From NCBI GenBank assembly GCA_965248995.1, contig CBDFKY010000016.1, positions 1 to 64,000 on the forward strand: a stretch of DNA of 64,000 nucleotides, written 5' to 3'. The translations under genes and the position numbers were made by a program. This DNA is from CBDFKY01 sp965248995 (lineage in GTDB: Bacteria; Pseudomonadota; Alphaproteobacteria; Rickettsiales; UBA998). Each line of letters starts with the position of its first letter. The stretch's first letter is position 1. Below the pieces are notes generated by a model. It was not told where the DNA came from. It did no database searches and saw nothing but the letters and a program-made list of their open reading frames with translations. Positions 1 to 8,348 of the stretch are shown in pieces.

Positions 1-1
1 C

Positions 2-343
2 ACACGTGCTAAAAAATCTGAAGCTGGTTTTAAAATCAGAGCGGGTATGCCTCTTGGTTGTAAAGTAACGCTTCGTAATAAGCGGATGTTTGAATTCCTG
101 GATCGCTTAGTACATGTTGCAATGCCTCGCATTCGTGACTTTAGGGGAGTAAATCCAAAGAGCTTTGATGGTAAAGGTAACTATGCATTCGGTATCAAAG
201 AGCATATTGTGTTTCCCGAAGTCGACTATGATAAAGTTGAAAAGGTAAGGGGTTTTGATATTATCATTACCACTTCTGCAAAAACAGATGAGGAAGCGAA
301 AGCACTATTGGAAGGACTTGATTTTCCTTTCAGAAAAATTTAG
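2..343 (+). CDS. rplE: 50S ribosomal protein L5, C-terminal part (truncated by window edge)
   Basis: L5 of the large subunit, which binds 5S rRNA and contacts the P-site tRNA. The frame is open from base 2 to the stop at 341-343, and the N-terminal part lies outside the window. The visible part has the family signature TRAKKS, then GMPLGCKVTLR, and the conserved end with FGIKEH and FPEVDYD. It is followed after 10 bases by rpsN in the order L5-S14-S8-L6 normal for the spc operon. The stop codon overlaps the AGGGG that probably serves as rpsN ribosome binding site. Confidence 0.97.
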   Translation, partial: TRAKKSEAGFKIRAGMPLGCKVTLRNKRMFEFLDRLVHVAMPRIRDFRGVNPKSFDGKGNYAFGIKEHIVFPEVDYDKVEKVRGFDIIITTSAKTDEEAKALLEGLDFPFRKI

Positions 344-353
344 GGGTTTATTT

Positions 354-659
354 ATGGCAAAGAAAAGTTCAATAGAGCGTAATGATAAGCGGCAGCGTAT
401 GATTAAAGGGGCAGCTTTAAAAAGAGCTCAATTAAAAAAGACGTTTATGTCGAAAGATTTGTCTTTTGAAGAGCGGCTGGAAGCCCAGGTTAAATTGAGC
501 GAAATGCCTAGAAACTCAGCTAAAGTGCGTCATAGAAATCGTTGTGGATTGACGGGGCGTCCACGTGGCTATTATAGAAAATTCAATCTTTCGCGTATCG
601 CAGTTCGCGAATTAGGTAACTTTGGACAAATTCCAGGTCTAGTTAAGGCTAGTTGGTAG
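354..659 (+). CDS. rpsN: 30S ribosomal protein S14
   Basis: Small-subunit protein S14, 101 residues from the ATG at 354. That start gives the usual MAKKSSIERN opening; the frame stays open upstream through the end of rplE, but an earlier start would be out of character for the family. It is the long, zinc-free form: the C-terminal half reads RCGLTGRPRGYYRKF with a single cysteine rather than the CxxC pairs of short S14. Member of the spc operon between rplE and rpsH. Confidence 0.97.
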   Translation: MAKKSSIERNDKRQRMIKGAALKRAQLKKTFMSKDLSFEERLEAQVKLSEMPRNSAKVRHRNRCGLTGRPRGYYRKFNLSRIAVRELGNFGQIPGLVKASW

Positions 660-669
660 GATAGAAATT

Positions 670-1065
670 ATGGCAATGAATGATCTGCTTTCAGACATGT
701 TAACCCGCATACGTAACGGGCAGAATGCGCGCCTTTCTCATGTTTCCTGTCCTTTTTCCAAATTACTTTCCAATATATTGGATGTGCTAAAGAATGAAGG
801 ATATATCCGTAGCTGGGCTGAGACACGGCAAGGTAACAAACGTTCTCTTGAGATCGAATTGAAATATCATGAAGGGGAACCGGTTATCCGTCAGTTGAAA
901 CGTGTTTCTAAACCTGGCAGGAGAACATATTCTGCGGTTACTAACCTCAAATCTGTCTATAATGGGCTTGGAATTGCCGTGCTCTCAACAGACAGAGGGG
1001 TATTGTCAGATAATGATGCACGACTGCAGAATTTAGGTGGTGAAGTTCTGTGTTATGTATTTTAG
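670..1065 (+). CDS. rpsH: 30S ribosomal protein S8
   Basis: S8, 131 residues, binds 16S rRNA helix 21 early in assembly and in many bacteria also represses the spc operon through its mRNA. The sequence opens MAMNDLLSDMLTRIRNGQ and ends with the family signature GIAVLSTDRGVLSD, followed by GGEVLCYVF. An ATG two codons further in (676) is possible, but the first fits homologues. It lies ten bases after rpsN. Confidence 0.97.
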   Translation: MAMNDLLSDMLTRIRNGQNARLSHVSCPFSKLLSNILDVLKNEGYIRSWAETRQGNKRSLEIELKYHEGEPVIRQLKRVSKPGRRTYSAVTNLKSVYNGLGIAVLSTDRGVLSDNDARLQNLGGEVLCYVF

Positions 1066-1095
1066 ATAAGTGAATTTAGGAAGGACGATTGTATT

Positions 1096-1629
1096 ATGTC
1101 ACGCGTAGGTAAATTACCGGTTCCGCTTTTATCGGGAGTGCAGGTTGATCTGACTCCTAGTCAAGTGGTGGTAAAAGGGGCAAAAGGACAGCTGTCCATG
1201 GCTCTGACTAAGGAAGTAGTTGTTACAAAAGAAGGGGATGCAATTCTGGTTAAGCCTTCGGACGATTCACGCCGTTCTCGTTCCATGTGGGGAACGGTTC
1301 GTAACCGCATCAGTAATATGGTGGCAGGTGTAGCTGATGGGTGCACAAAAGGGCTTGAAATTCGCGGGGTGGGGTATCGCGCTTCTATTTCTGGTAATGT
1401 ATTGACGCTTTCTCTCGGATATAGTCATGAAATTAAATTTATAGTACCTAAAGATATCACGATTAAAGTAGATAAGCAGACTCTTATTGAAATTTCTGGG
1501 ATCGATAACCAAAAAGTTGGACAGATTGCCGCTGAAATCCGTGCTCTCCGCAAACCGGAACCTTATAAAGGCAAAGGAGTGAGATATGCTGGGGAATTTG
1601 TACGCATTAAAGAAGGGAAGAAGAAATAA
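1096..1629 (+). CDS. rplF: 50S ribosomal protein L6
   Basis: L6, 177 residues, near the factor-binding region of the large subunit. It starts MSRVGKLPVPL and ends in the L6 signature region with EIRALRKPEPYKGKGVRY. Length and both repeated L6 folds look complete. A GGAAGGA sits about ten bases upstream. Its TAA stop shares one base with the ATG of rplR (TAATG), so the two genes are probably translationally coupled. Confidence 0.97.
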   Translation: MSRVGKLPVPLLSGVQVDLTPSQVVVKGAKGQLSMALTKEVVVTKEGDAILVKPSDDSRRSRSMWGTVRNRISNMVAGVADGCTKGLEIRGVGYRASISGNVLTLSLGYSHEIKFIVPKDITIKVDKQTLIEISGIDNQKVGQIAAEIRALRKPEPYKGKGVRYAGEFVRIKEGKKK

Positions 1630-1985
1630 TGGCTAAGATTGTCACAGTGACCCAAAGACGTAAAGCTCGTGTTCGTTACACAGTTAAAAAAAATGCAAAC
1701 GGAAAAGCGCGTCTCAGCGTGCACCGTAGTGGAAGACATATGTACGCACAACTCATTGACGATACGCGCTCGGTTACGCTAGCGGCTGCATCTACCCTCG
1801 ACGAAAATTTTGAAGGGAAAAAATCTGCTACGCTTGAATCGGCTTCCAAAGTAGGTTCTATTTTGGCAGAAAGAGCAAAAGCATTAAATATACTCGAAGT
1901 AGTGTTTGATCGTGGGCAGTATATTTTTCATGGGCGTGTTAAGGCTCTTGCGGAAGGCGCAAGAGCTGGCGGACTTAAATTTTAA
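1629..1985 (+). CDS. rplR: 50S ribosomal protein L18
   Basis: L18, 118 residues, binds 5S rRNA together with L5. The basic N-terminus (TVTQRRKARVRY) and the body with RLSVHRSGRHMYAQLIDD and the end FDRGQYIFHGRVKALAEGARAG are typical. It overlaps rplF by one base and precedes rpsE in the standard spc order. Confidence 0.96.
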   Translation: MAKIVTVTQRRKARVRYTVKKNANGKARLSVHRSGRHMYAQLIDDTRSVTLAAASTLDENFEGKKSATLESASKVGSILAERAKALNILEVVFDRGQYIFHGRVKALAEGARAGGLKF

Positions 1986-2003
1986 GAATAGATGAGGTAG
2001 AGT

Positions 2004-2591
2004 GTGGCTGCGCCAGAACAACAAAAAGATAGTGAAATCATTGAGAAACTGGTTTCAATTAACCGCGTTGCCAAAGTTGTCAAGGGTGGGCGCCGGTTCG
2101 GTTTTGCTGCGCTCGTTGTAACAGGTGACGGTAAGGGACGGATCGGCTACGGTACTGGCAAGGCCCGTGAAGTGCCGGAAGCGGTTTCCAAGGCAACGGA
2201 AGCTTCTAAAAAATCTATGATGCGTATCCCTTTGCGTGAATCCCGTACTATTCATTATGATATTCAAGGGAGCTACGGTGCAGGTAAAGTAACGCTTCGC
2301 ACTGCGCCGGCGGGAACCGGAATTATTGCTGGAGGCCCTATGCGTGCGGTTTTCGAAGCATTGGGCGTGCAAGATGTCGTGGCAAAATCCACAGGATCTT
2401 CCAATCCTCACAACATGGTGAAAGCGACATTCGATGCCCTTAAGCGTATTAGCGCCCCACGCGATATCGCAGCACGTCGAGGCTTGAAAGTTAGTGACGT
2501 AATTGCGCGCCGTGAGCGGGCGCTGCATCATTCGTCTAAAACGCAAATTTCTGTTCTCAATGAAACGGAACTTTCAGGAGATGAATCATGA
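2004..2591 (+). CDS. rpsE: 30S ribosomal protein S5 (GTG start)
   Basis: S5, 195 residues, part of the decoding-fidelity region of the small subunit. The start is a GTG at 2004, preceded by GAGGTAGA. The double-stranded-RNA-binding N-terminal domain (LVSINRVAKVVKGGRRF) and the C-terminal domain (APAGTGIIAGGPMRAVFEALG) are both present. The C-terminal tail is slightly longer than in E. coli, as is common in alphaproteobacteria. The stop overlaps rpmD by four bases (ATGA). Confidence 0.96.
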   Translation: MAAPEQQKDSEIIEKLVSINRVAKVVKGGRRFGFAALVVTGDGKGRIGYGTGKAREVPEAVSKATEASKKSMMRIPLRESRTIHYDIQGSYGAGKVTLRTAPAGTGIIAGGPMRAVFEALGVQDVVAKSTGSSNPHNMVKATFDALKRISAPRDIAARRGLKVSDVIARRERALHHSSKTQISVLNETELSGDES

Positions 2592-2776
2592 GTAACGAAA
2601 AGCGGATCACCATAGAACAAATCGGGAGTCCTATAGGACGCAAAGCAGTTCAGCGTTCCCATTTAATTGGACTTGGTTTAAATAAATTGCACCGGAAAAG
2701 TGTTCTTGAAGATACATCCGCTGTGCGCGGAATGATACATAAAGTACATCATTTGTTAAAAGTTACAGAGGCATAA
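2588..2776 (+). CDS. rpmD: 50S ribosomal protein L30
   Basis: L30, 62 residues, small large-subunit protein not conserved in all bacteria. Recognised by IGSPIGRKAVQRSHLIGLGLNKLHR and its position between rpsE and rplO. Start ATG overlaps the rpsE stop (ATGA), indicating coupling. Confidence 0.95.
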   Translation: MSNEKRITIEQIGSPIGRKAVQRSHLIGLGLNKLHRKSVLEDTSAVRGMIHKVHHLLKVTEA

Positions 2777-2780
2777 CGTT

Positions 2781-3254
2781 ATGGTTAATCTGAATCAACT
2801 TGCAGATAACGCGGGTGCACGTAAAAATCGCATACGGGTAGGACGTGGCATTGGTAGTGGCAAAGGAAAGACATGTGGACGAGGCGTTAAAGGACAGAAA
2901 GCGCGTACAGGTGTAGCCATCAGAGGTTTTGAAGGAGGGCAAATGCCTATTTTTCGGCGTCTGCCCAAAAGAGGTTTTACTAATGTGCATCGCAGCCATT
3001 ATAATGTCTTGAATCTCTTGGATATCGTACGGGCAATAGAAGCCGGGCATCTTTCTCAAAACTCTGAGATTTCTATTGAAACACTGGTAGCGGCAGGCAT
3101 GGTTCGTAATGCGAATCTTCCTGTTAAACTTCTTGGAAAAGGCGTAATAGACATGCGGATTATGCTGTCTGTCGATTCAGCATCAAAAAAGGCAATCGAG
3201 GCAATCGAGAAATCAGGTGGACGTCTTACCCTTTCCACTACAGCAAACGATTAA
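2781..3254 (+). CDS. rplO: 50S ribosomal protein L15
   Basis: L15, 157 residues, a late-assembly protein of the large subunit. The glycine- and arginine-rich N-terminus (GSGKGKTCGRGVKGQKAR) and the signature GFEGGQMPIFRRLPKRGF are clear. The gene precedes secY by 17 bases, the standard bacterial arrangement. Confidence 0.97.
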   Translation: MVNLNQLADNAGARKNRIRVGRGIGSGKGKTCGRGVKGQKARTGVAIRGFEGGQMPIFRRLPKRGFTNVHRSHYNVLNLLDIVRAIEAGHLSQNSEISIETLVAAGMVRNANLPVKLLGKGVIDMRIMLSVDSASKKAIEAIEKSGGRLTLSTTAND

Positions 3255-3271
3255 ACGATTCAGGAATACCA

Positions 3272-4600
3272 ATGGTTTCTGCAGCCGAACGACTTGCTAA
3301 AAACCTTGATATCAGTGTTTTTGCAAGAGCAAACGATTTAAAAAGCCGTTTGCTCTTCGTGTTGAGTGCCTTACTTGTTTACCGTATTGGTACCTATATT
3401 CCTATACCAGGCATTGACCCGCATATATTAAAAGACATTTTCTCCAAACAATCTGGTGGTGTGCTTGGAGTATTTAATATGTTTTCCGGTGGTGCGCTAG
3501 GCCGGATGACGATTTTCGCGCTTGCTATCATGCCGTATATTTCCGCTTCAATCATCGTGCAGTTGATGGGAATGGCTATTCCCCAGCTTGCCGCCATGAA
3601 AAAAGAAGGTGAAGCCGGGCGCCGTAAAATTAATCAGTATACACGTCTTGGCACTGTCGCATTAGCAGCAGTTCAGGGATACGGTGTTGCGGTTGGGCTT
3701 GAACATACTACGGGCAGTATTGGCTCGGCCGTCATTAATCCCGGTCTGTTTTTCAGGCTTACCACTGTCATTACCCTGGCAGGTGGTACAATCTTCCTGA
3801 TGTGGCTTGGAGAGCAGATCACTTCCAGGGGGATCGGCAACGGTATTTCTCTGATTATTTTTACTGGCATTGTTGCCGAGCTTCCTGCCGGACTCGCTAA
3901 ACTTGGAGCGATTAATCTCAGTAGCATAACCATCCTTTTGATCATTATCGGAGCCTTGGCATTGATCGCGTTGATCGTTTTCGTAGAGCGTGCCCAGCGG
4001 CGTATCATAGTGCAATATCCCAAGCGACAGGTCGGAAATAAGATGTATGCCGGTGACAGTACTCACCTTCCGTTGAAATTGAACACCGCCGGTGTGATAC
4101 CCCCTATTTTTGCCAGTTCCATTCTGCTTTTCCCTCTGACTATCGCGAATTTCAATGCCGAACATGCGCCTGCCTGGCTTACGAAGGTAACGGCTTATCT
4201 GGGGCATGGGCAGCCTGCCTATATCGCAGCTTATGTAGCTATTATTATTTTCTTCTCTTTTTTCTACACGGCGGTGGTATTTAATCCTGAAGAAACCGCT
4301 GATAACTTAAAAAAGAACGGCGGATTTATCGCAGGCATACGTCCAGGTAAGCAAACTGCGGAATACCTTGACTACATTCTGACGCGTTTAACGGCTATGG
4401 GAGCTATATATATAGCTGCTGTCTGCGCATTGCCTGAAATTTTGATCGCGAAATATTCTATTCCTTTTTTCCTTGGTGGAACAAGTCTGTTGATCGTCGT
4501 GAATGTGACCATGGATTTCGTGAGTCAAGTGCAGTCCCATCTGTTTGCGCATCAATATGAAGGGTTGATCAAGAAATCACGCCTTAAGGGAAGAAAATAA
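3272..4600 (+). CDS. secY: Preprotein translocase channel subunit SecY
   Basis: Inner-membrane channel of the Sec translocon, 442 residues with about ten hydrophobic segments. Family marks include YRIGTYIPIPGID after the first membrane segment, the FNMFSGGALGRMTIFALAIMP plug/TM2 region, and the cytoplasmic loop VERAQRRIIVQYPKRQ that docks SecA and ribosomes. The C-terminal loop with FNPEETADNLKKNGGFIPG-type sequence is present, here reading GFIAGIRPG. Co-transcribed with the ribosomal genes; adk follows after one base. Confidence 0.98.
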   Translation: MVSAAERLAKNLDISVFARANDLKSRLLFVLSALLVYRIGTYIPIPGIDPHILKDIFSKQSGGVLGVFNMFSGGALGRMTIFALAIMPYISASIIVQLMGMAIPQLAAMKKEGEAGRRKINQYTRLGTVALAAVQGYGVAVGLEHTTGSIGSAVINPGLFFRLTTVITLAGGTIFLMWLGEQITSRGIGNGISLIIFTGIVAELPAGLAKLGAINLSSITILLIIIGALALIALIVFVERAQRRIIVQYPKRQVGNKMYAGDSTHLPLKLNTAGVIPPIFASSILLFPLTIANFNAEHAPAWLTKVTAYLGHGQPAYIAAYVAIIIFFSFFYTAVVFNPEETADNLKKNGGFIAGIRPGKQTAEYLDYILTRLTAMGAIYIAAVCALPEILIAKYSIPFFLGGTSLLIVVNVTMDFVSQVQSHLFAHQYEGLIKKSRLKGRK

Positions 4601-4601
4601 A

Positions 4602-5267
4602 ATGCATGTCATTTTGCTTGGACCTCCTGGCGCTGGAAAAGGAACGCAGGCGTCCTTTCTTATGCGTGAGTACGGTCTGGCAAAACTGTCAACGGGAGAT
4701 ATGCTCCGTTCAGCTGCCTCCATCGATAACGAACTGGGAAAAAGACTAAAGATTATCATGGCTTCCGGTGCCTTGGTAGAAGATGGGTTAATGATTGATC
4801 TGATCCGCAACGTCATCCACCAGCCTGAATGTGCGAAAGGTTTTATTCTTGACGGATTTCCGCGTACAGCCGCGCAAGCGGAAGCATTGGATGCGATGCT
4901 GGCTCATGAACAACGTTCACTGGATCACGTCATCGAATTGAAAGTGGATGATGCTTTGCTGGTGGAACGTATCGCGGGACGTTACGCGTGTGCTTCCTGC
5001 GGCGAGGGATATCATGATGATTATAAACATCCGCTCACTGCGGATATATGCGATATATGCGGGAATGCATCTTTTGTAAGACGGGAAGACGACCGTGCTG
5101 AGACCGTAGCGAAAAGGCTCGCGGCATATCATGAGCAGACGGCACCGCTGCTGCCGTATTACGATGCGCGCAATATTTTGCGAGCTGTGGACGGGATGGC
5201 ATCCATGGATCTGGTAACGTTTGAAATTAAGCAGATTCTCGACGCTGCGAAAGCGACCGCGGTGTAA
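4602..5267 (+). CDS. adk: Adenylate kinase with zinc-type lid
   Basis: Interconverts AMP, ADP and ATP in the cytosol. The P-loop GPPGAGKGT is at residues 7-15, the AMP-site motif TGDMLR at about 31-36, and DGFPRT at about 84-89. The lid contains four cysteines (C130, C133, C150, C153), the metal-binding form of the enzyme rather than the E. coli hydrogen-bonded lid. 221 residues. It is the last gene of this + strand operon here: the next 15 bases lead straight into the convergent gatA, so rpsM, rpsK, rpoA and rplQ must lie elsewhere. Confidence 0.98.
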   Translation: MHVILLGPPGAGKGTQASFLMREYGLAKLSTGDMLRSAASIDNELGKRLKIIMASGALVEDGLMIDLIRNVIHQPECAKGFILDGFPRTAAQAEALDAMLAHEQRSLDHVIELKVDDALLVERIAGRYACASCGEGYHDDYKHPLTADICDICGNASFVRREDDRAETVAKRLAAYHEQTAPLLPYYDARNILRAVDGMASMDLVTFEIKQILDAAKATAV

Positions 5268-5282
5268 TACCGCAACTGATTT

Positions 5283-6740
5283 TTATGAAAGGCGTTGGAA
5301 CTGAATGGCCGTTTCCAGTGCATGGGCAACTTTGAACAACGTCATTTCGTCATAAGACCGGCTGAGAAGCTGTAGGCCCAGCGGCAATCCGTCGCGGTTC
5401 AGGCCGGCCGGTATCGAAATACCGGGCAACCCTGCTAAACTGGCAGGTACGGTGAAAACATCATTCAGGTACATCGTGACCGGATCATCCATATTTTCAC
5501 CGAAACCGAAAGCGGCACTCGGTGCGGTCGGAGTGAGAATCACATCGACGTTTTCAAAGGCGGCGGCAAAATCATGTATGATTTTTCCTCGCACGCGCTG
5601 CGCTTTTTTGTAAAAAGCATCGTAATATCCGGCCGACAGGACATAAGTCCCGATCATGATACGCCGCTTCACTTCGGCACCGAAACCGTTTGCCCGCGTT
5701 TTTTCGTACAGGGCGTCTATACCGTCGCCCGCTTCGCAGACGCGCAGGCCATAACGCACCCCGTCATAACGCGCCAGGTTGGAGGAAGCTTCCGCGGGAG
5801 CGATAATGTAATAGGTCGGCAGTGCATATTTAGTGTGAGGAAGGGAAATCGGCACTATTTCGGCACCCTGTGCCCTCAGCAATGCTATTCCTTTATCCCA
5901 TATAGCCTCGATTTCATTATCCATACCGTCGACCCGGTATTCAGCGGGTACGCCGACGCGTAACCCTTTGGCGTCTTTATGCAGCGTCTCACGCAGTGCG
6001 GGAATCGGAAGTGCCGCGGAGGTCGAATCTTTAGGATCGTGACCGGACATCGCCATGAACAGCAAAGCGGCGTCCTCGACGGTTTTCGTGATCGGTCCTG
6101 CCTGATCCAGTGAGCTGGCGAATGCGACCGTTCCCCAGCGCGAGCAGCGGCCGTAGGTCGGTTTGAACCCGACGATGCCGCAGAAGGAAGCGGGCTGGCG
6201 AATCGACCCGCCCGTATCCGTGCCGAGCGATCCCGCACATAGGTTCGCCGCGACCGCGGCTGCTGATCCGCCGGATGAACCGCCGGGCACCAGTCCTTCA
6301 CGCCATGGGTTCTGTACGTTGCCGTAATAGCTGGTGATATTGGCGGAACCCATCGCGAATTCATCGAGATTGGTTTTGCCGAGCATGATGCAGCCTGCCT
6401 CACGGAGATTCTGGGTCACGGTCGATTCATACGTCGGCGTAAAACCATCCAGTATATGGGAAGCTGCCGTCGTCAGAACGCCGTCCGTACAAAAAAGATC
6501 CTTGATGGCCAGCGGTACGCCTTCCAAAGGTTTTGCCTCGCTGCGTGCGATACGTTGGTCCGATTCCCGGGCGCGTTTTCTCGCCAGTTCATGGGTGACC
6601 GTAATGTAAGCGTTGAGGGCAGGGTTCAGACGGTCGATTTTCTCCAGATACGCTTCCGTCACTTCCAGGGCGGAACATGCCTTGCTTGCGATATTCCGCT
6701 GCGTTTCCGCGAGTGTCCAGCGTGTCATTTCCTCATTCAT
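5283..6740 (-). CDS. gatA: Aspartyl/glutamyl-tRNA amidotransferase subunit A
   Basis: Amidase subunit of GatCAB, which converts Glu-tRNA(Gln) and/or Asp-tRNA(Asn) to the amidated forms. 485 residues. The amidase-signature triad is visible: Lys80 in LAIKD, the glycine-serine loop GGSSGGS at 153-159, and the nucleophile Ser179 in DTGGSIRQP. gatC lies four bases upstream in the same operon. gatB is not in the window. Confidence 0.97.
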   Translation of the reverse strand: MNEEMTRWTLAETQRNIASKACSALEVTEAYLEKIDRLNPALNAYITVTHELARKRARESDQRIARSEAKPLEGVPLAIKDLFCTDGVLTTAASHILDGFTPTYESTVTQNLREAGCIMLGKTNLDEFAMGSANITSYYGNVQNPWREGLVPGGSSGGSAAAVAANLCAGSLGTDTGGSIRQPASFCGIVGFKPTYGRCSRWGTVAFASSLDQAGPITKTVEDAALLFMAMSGHDPKDSTSAALPIPALRETLHKDAKGLRVGVPAEYRVDGMDNEIEAIWDKGIALLRAQGAEIVPISLPHTKYALPTYYIIAPAEASSNLARYDGVRYGLRVCEAGDGIDALYEKTRANGFGAEVKRRIMIGTYVLSAGYYDAFYKKAQRVRGKIIHDFAAAFENVDVILTPTAPSAAFGFGENMDDPVTMYLNDVFTVPASLAGLPGISIPAGLNRDGLPLGLQLLSRSYDEMTLFKVAHALETAIQFQRLS

Positions 6741-6744
6741 ACAT

Positions 6745-7038
6745 TTATCCTTGATCGATGACTTTGGGCACTACGTAGCACGAGTACGAAGTCTGGGGAG
6801 CGTTCGCCAGTACCTTTTCCGATATTTCGCCGTCACTCACCACGTCTTCGCGCATCGGCAGGGAGTGGGTGGTGACGGAAGCGACGGCGTCGGCGCCATC
6901 ATCCGGTACTTCCTGAAGCTGTTCGATCCATCCCATCATGTGGGAGAGTTCCTTCGCGTATCCCTCAACCTCATTTTCCTGAAGGCGAATCCTTGCCAGT
7001 TTGGCAATACGCTTTACGGTCGCGGCATCCAGTGACAT
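6745..7038 (-). CDS. gatC: Aspartyl/glutamyl-tRNA amidotransferase subunit C
   Basis: Small subunit (97 residues) that wraps around GatA and stabilises the GatCAB complex. It opens with DAATVKRIAKLARIRL, the usual helical N-terminus, and contains the conserved MREDVV stretch about two thirds along and ANAPQTSYSCYVVPKVI at the end. It directly precedes gatA. Confidence 0.95.
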   Translation of the reverse strand: MSLDAATVKRIAKLARIRLQENEVEGYAKELSHMMGWIEQLQEVPDDGADAVASVTTHSLPMREDVVSDGEISEKVLANAPQTSYSCYVVPKVIDQG

Positions 7039-7096
7039 TGCGTTCCCACCTGTTACGTTACCATTCCCTGATAGCGAATCTGCCGGAGGGAATCCA

Positions 7097-8341
7097 CTAA
7101 AAACTGGCGGGTTGCCCTATCAGCCGGGAGCCGTCTCTGCGCAGGATGGTCACAGGATAGATGTGTCCGGACTGCAGATCCCCCGGCACTTCGATTTCCG
7201 CGAACTGCTCACAATGCCCTTTGTTCTGTTCTTCCACGAGCACTGTAGCGACCGTACCGACCTTGGACTCCAGAAACCGGTGCAATATCGCTTCGCCGGC
7301 GGCTCGCAGCAACGCCGCCCGCTCGCGTCGGATATCTCCCCGTACCTGCGGCATTTTGGCGGCGGGGGTGCCTTCGCGAACGGAATAAGGGAAAACATGC
7401 AGATATTGCAGGGCTGCCTCCTGCACCAGGTTCAGGGTGTTCTGAAACATGGTTTCGGTTTCCGTGGGAAAACCGGCGATGATGTCGGCGCCGAACACCA
7501 TATCGGGGCGAAGTGCGCGGACGTGTGCGCAGAAATCCAGCGCGTCCTGACGGGAATGGCGGCGTTTCATCCTTTTCAGGATCATGTCGTCTCCCGCCTG
7601 CAGGCTGATATGCAGATGCGGCATGAGCCGCGGTTCTTCGGCGATCGCCTCATACAGCGCCGCGTCCACTTCCACCGCGTCGATGGAGGAAAGACGCAGC
7701 CGCGGCAGTTCCGGTACCGCTTTCAACACGCGTTTCACCAGGGTACCCAGAGTTGGAGTTAGCGGCAGATCCTCGCCGTAAGCGCTGATATCCACTCCGG
7801 TGAACACCACTTCCCGGTATCCCTTCTCCACCAGGAGTCGCACCTGCGCCACGATTTCACCCATGGGCACGGAACGGCTGTTACCGCGTCCGTAGGGGAT
7901 GATGCAGAACGTACAGCGATGGTTGCAGCCGTTCTGGATCTGCACGAATGCCCGGGTCTGTTCGGTGAACGCCTCCACCAGATGCAGGCCGGTTTCCTGC
8001 AGTTCCATGATGTCGTTGACCCGCACTTTTTCATGCTGCGGAAAGAACGCTTCCGGCGCCAGCTTTTCCGTATTGCCGATGACGCTGTCGACTTCTTCCA
8101 TCGCGGCGTAGCGCTCGGGGTGTATCTGGGCGGCGCAGCCGGTGACGATCAGCGTGGCATTCGGATGGCGCTTGCGCTCGGCGCGTATCGTCTGGCGGGC
8201 CTGGCGTTCCGCTTCAGAGGTGACAGCGCAGGTGTTGATGATGATGGTGTCTTCAAGCCCCGCTTTGAGGGCGTTGGCGCGCATCACTTCACTTTCATAG
8301 GCATTGAGGCGGCAGCCCATCGTGATGACGTTGACGGTCAT
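7097..8341 (-). CDS. mtaB: tRNA t6A37 methylthiotransferase (MtaB family)
   Basis: Radical-SAM enzyme that adds a methylthio group to t6A at position 37 of ANN-decoding tRNAs. 414 residues. The N-terminal UPF0004 domain carries three cluster cysteines (C10 in MGCRLN, C38 in INTCAVT, C69 in VTGCAAQ). The radical-SAM motif CxxxCxxC is at C139, C143 and C146 (GCNHRCTFCIIPYGRG). The last 60 or so residues form a TRAM domain. The MGCRLNxxES opening favours MtaB over MiaB or RimO. Probably in one operon with the carboxypeptidase upstream (7-base gap) and gatC/gatA downstream. Confidence 0.92.
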   Translation of the reverse strand: MTVNVITMGCRLNAYESEVMRANALKAGLEDTIIINTCAVTSEAERQARQTIRAERKRHPNATLIVTGCAAQIHPERYAAMEEVDSVIGNTEKLAPEAFFPQHEKVRVNDIMELQETGLHLVEAFTEQTRAFVQIQNGCNHRCTFCIIPYGRGNSRSVPMGEIVAQVRLLVEKGYREVVFTGVDISAYGEDLPLTPTLGTLVKRVLKAVPELPRLRLSSIDAVEVDAALYEAIAEEPRLMPHLHISLQAGDDMILKRMKRRHSRQDALDFCAHVRALRPDMVFGADIIAGFPTETETMFQNTLNLVQEAALQYLHVFPYSVREGTPAAKMPQVRGDIRRERAALLRAAGEAILHRFLESKVGTVATVLVEEQNKGHCEQFAEIEVPGDLQSGHIYPVTILRRDGSRLIGQPASF

Positions 8342-8348
8342 AATACGG

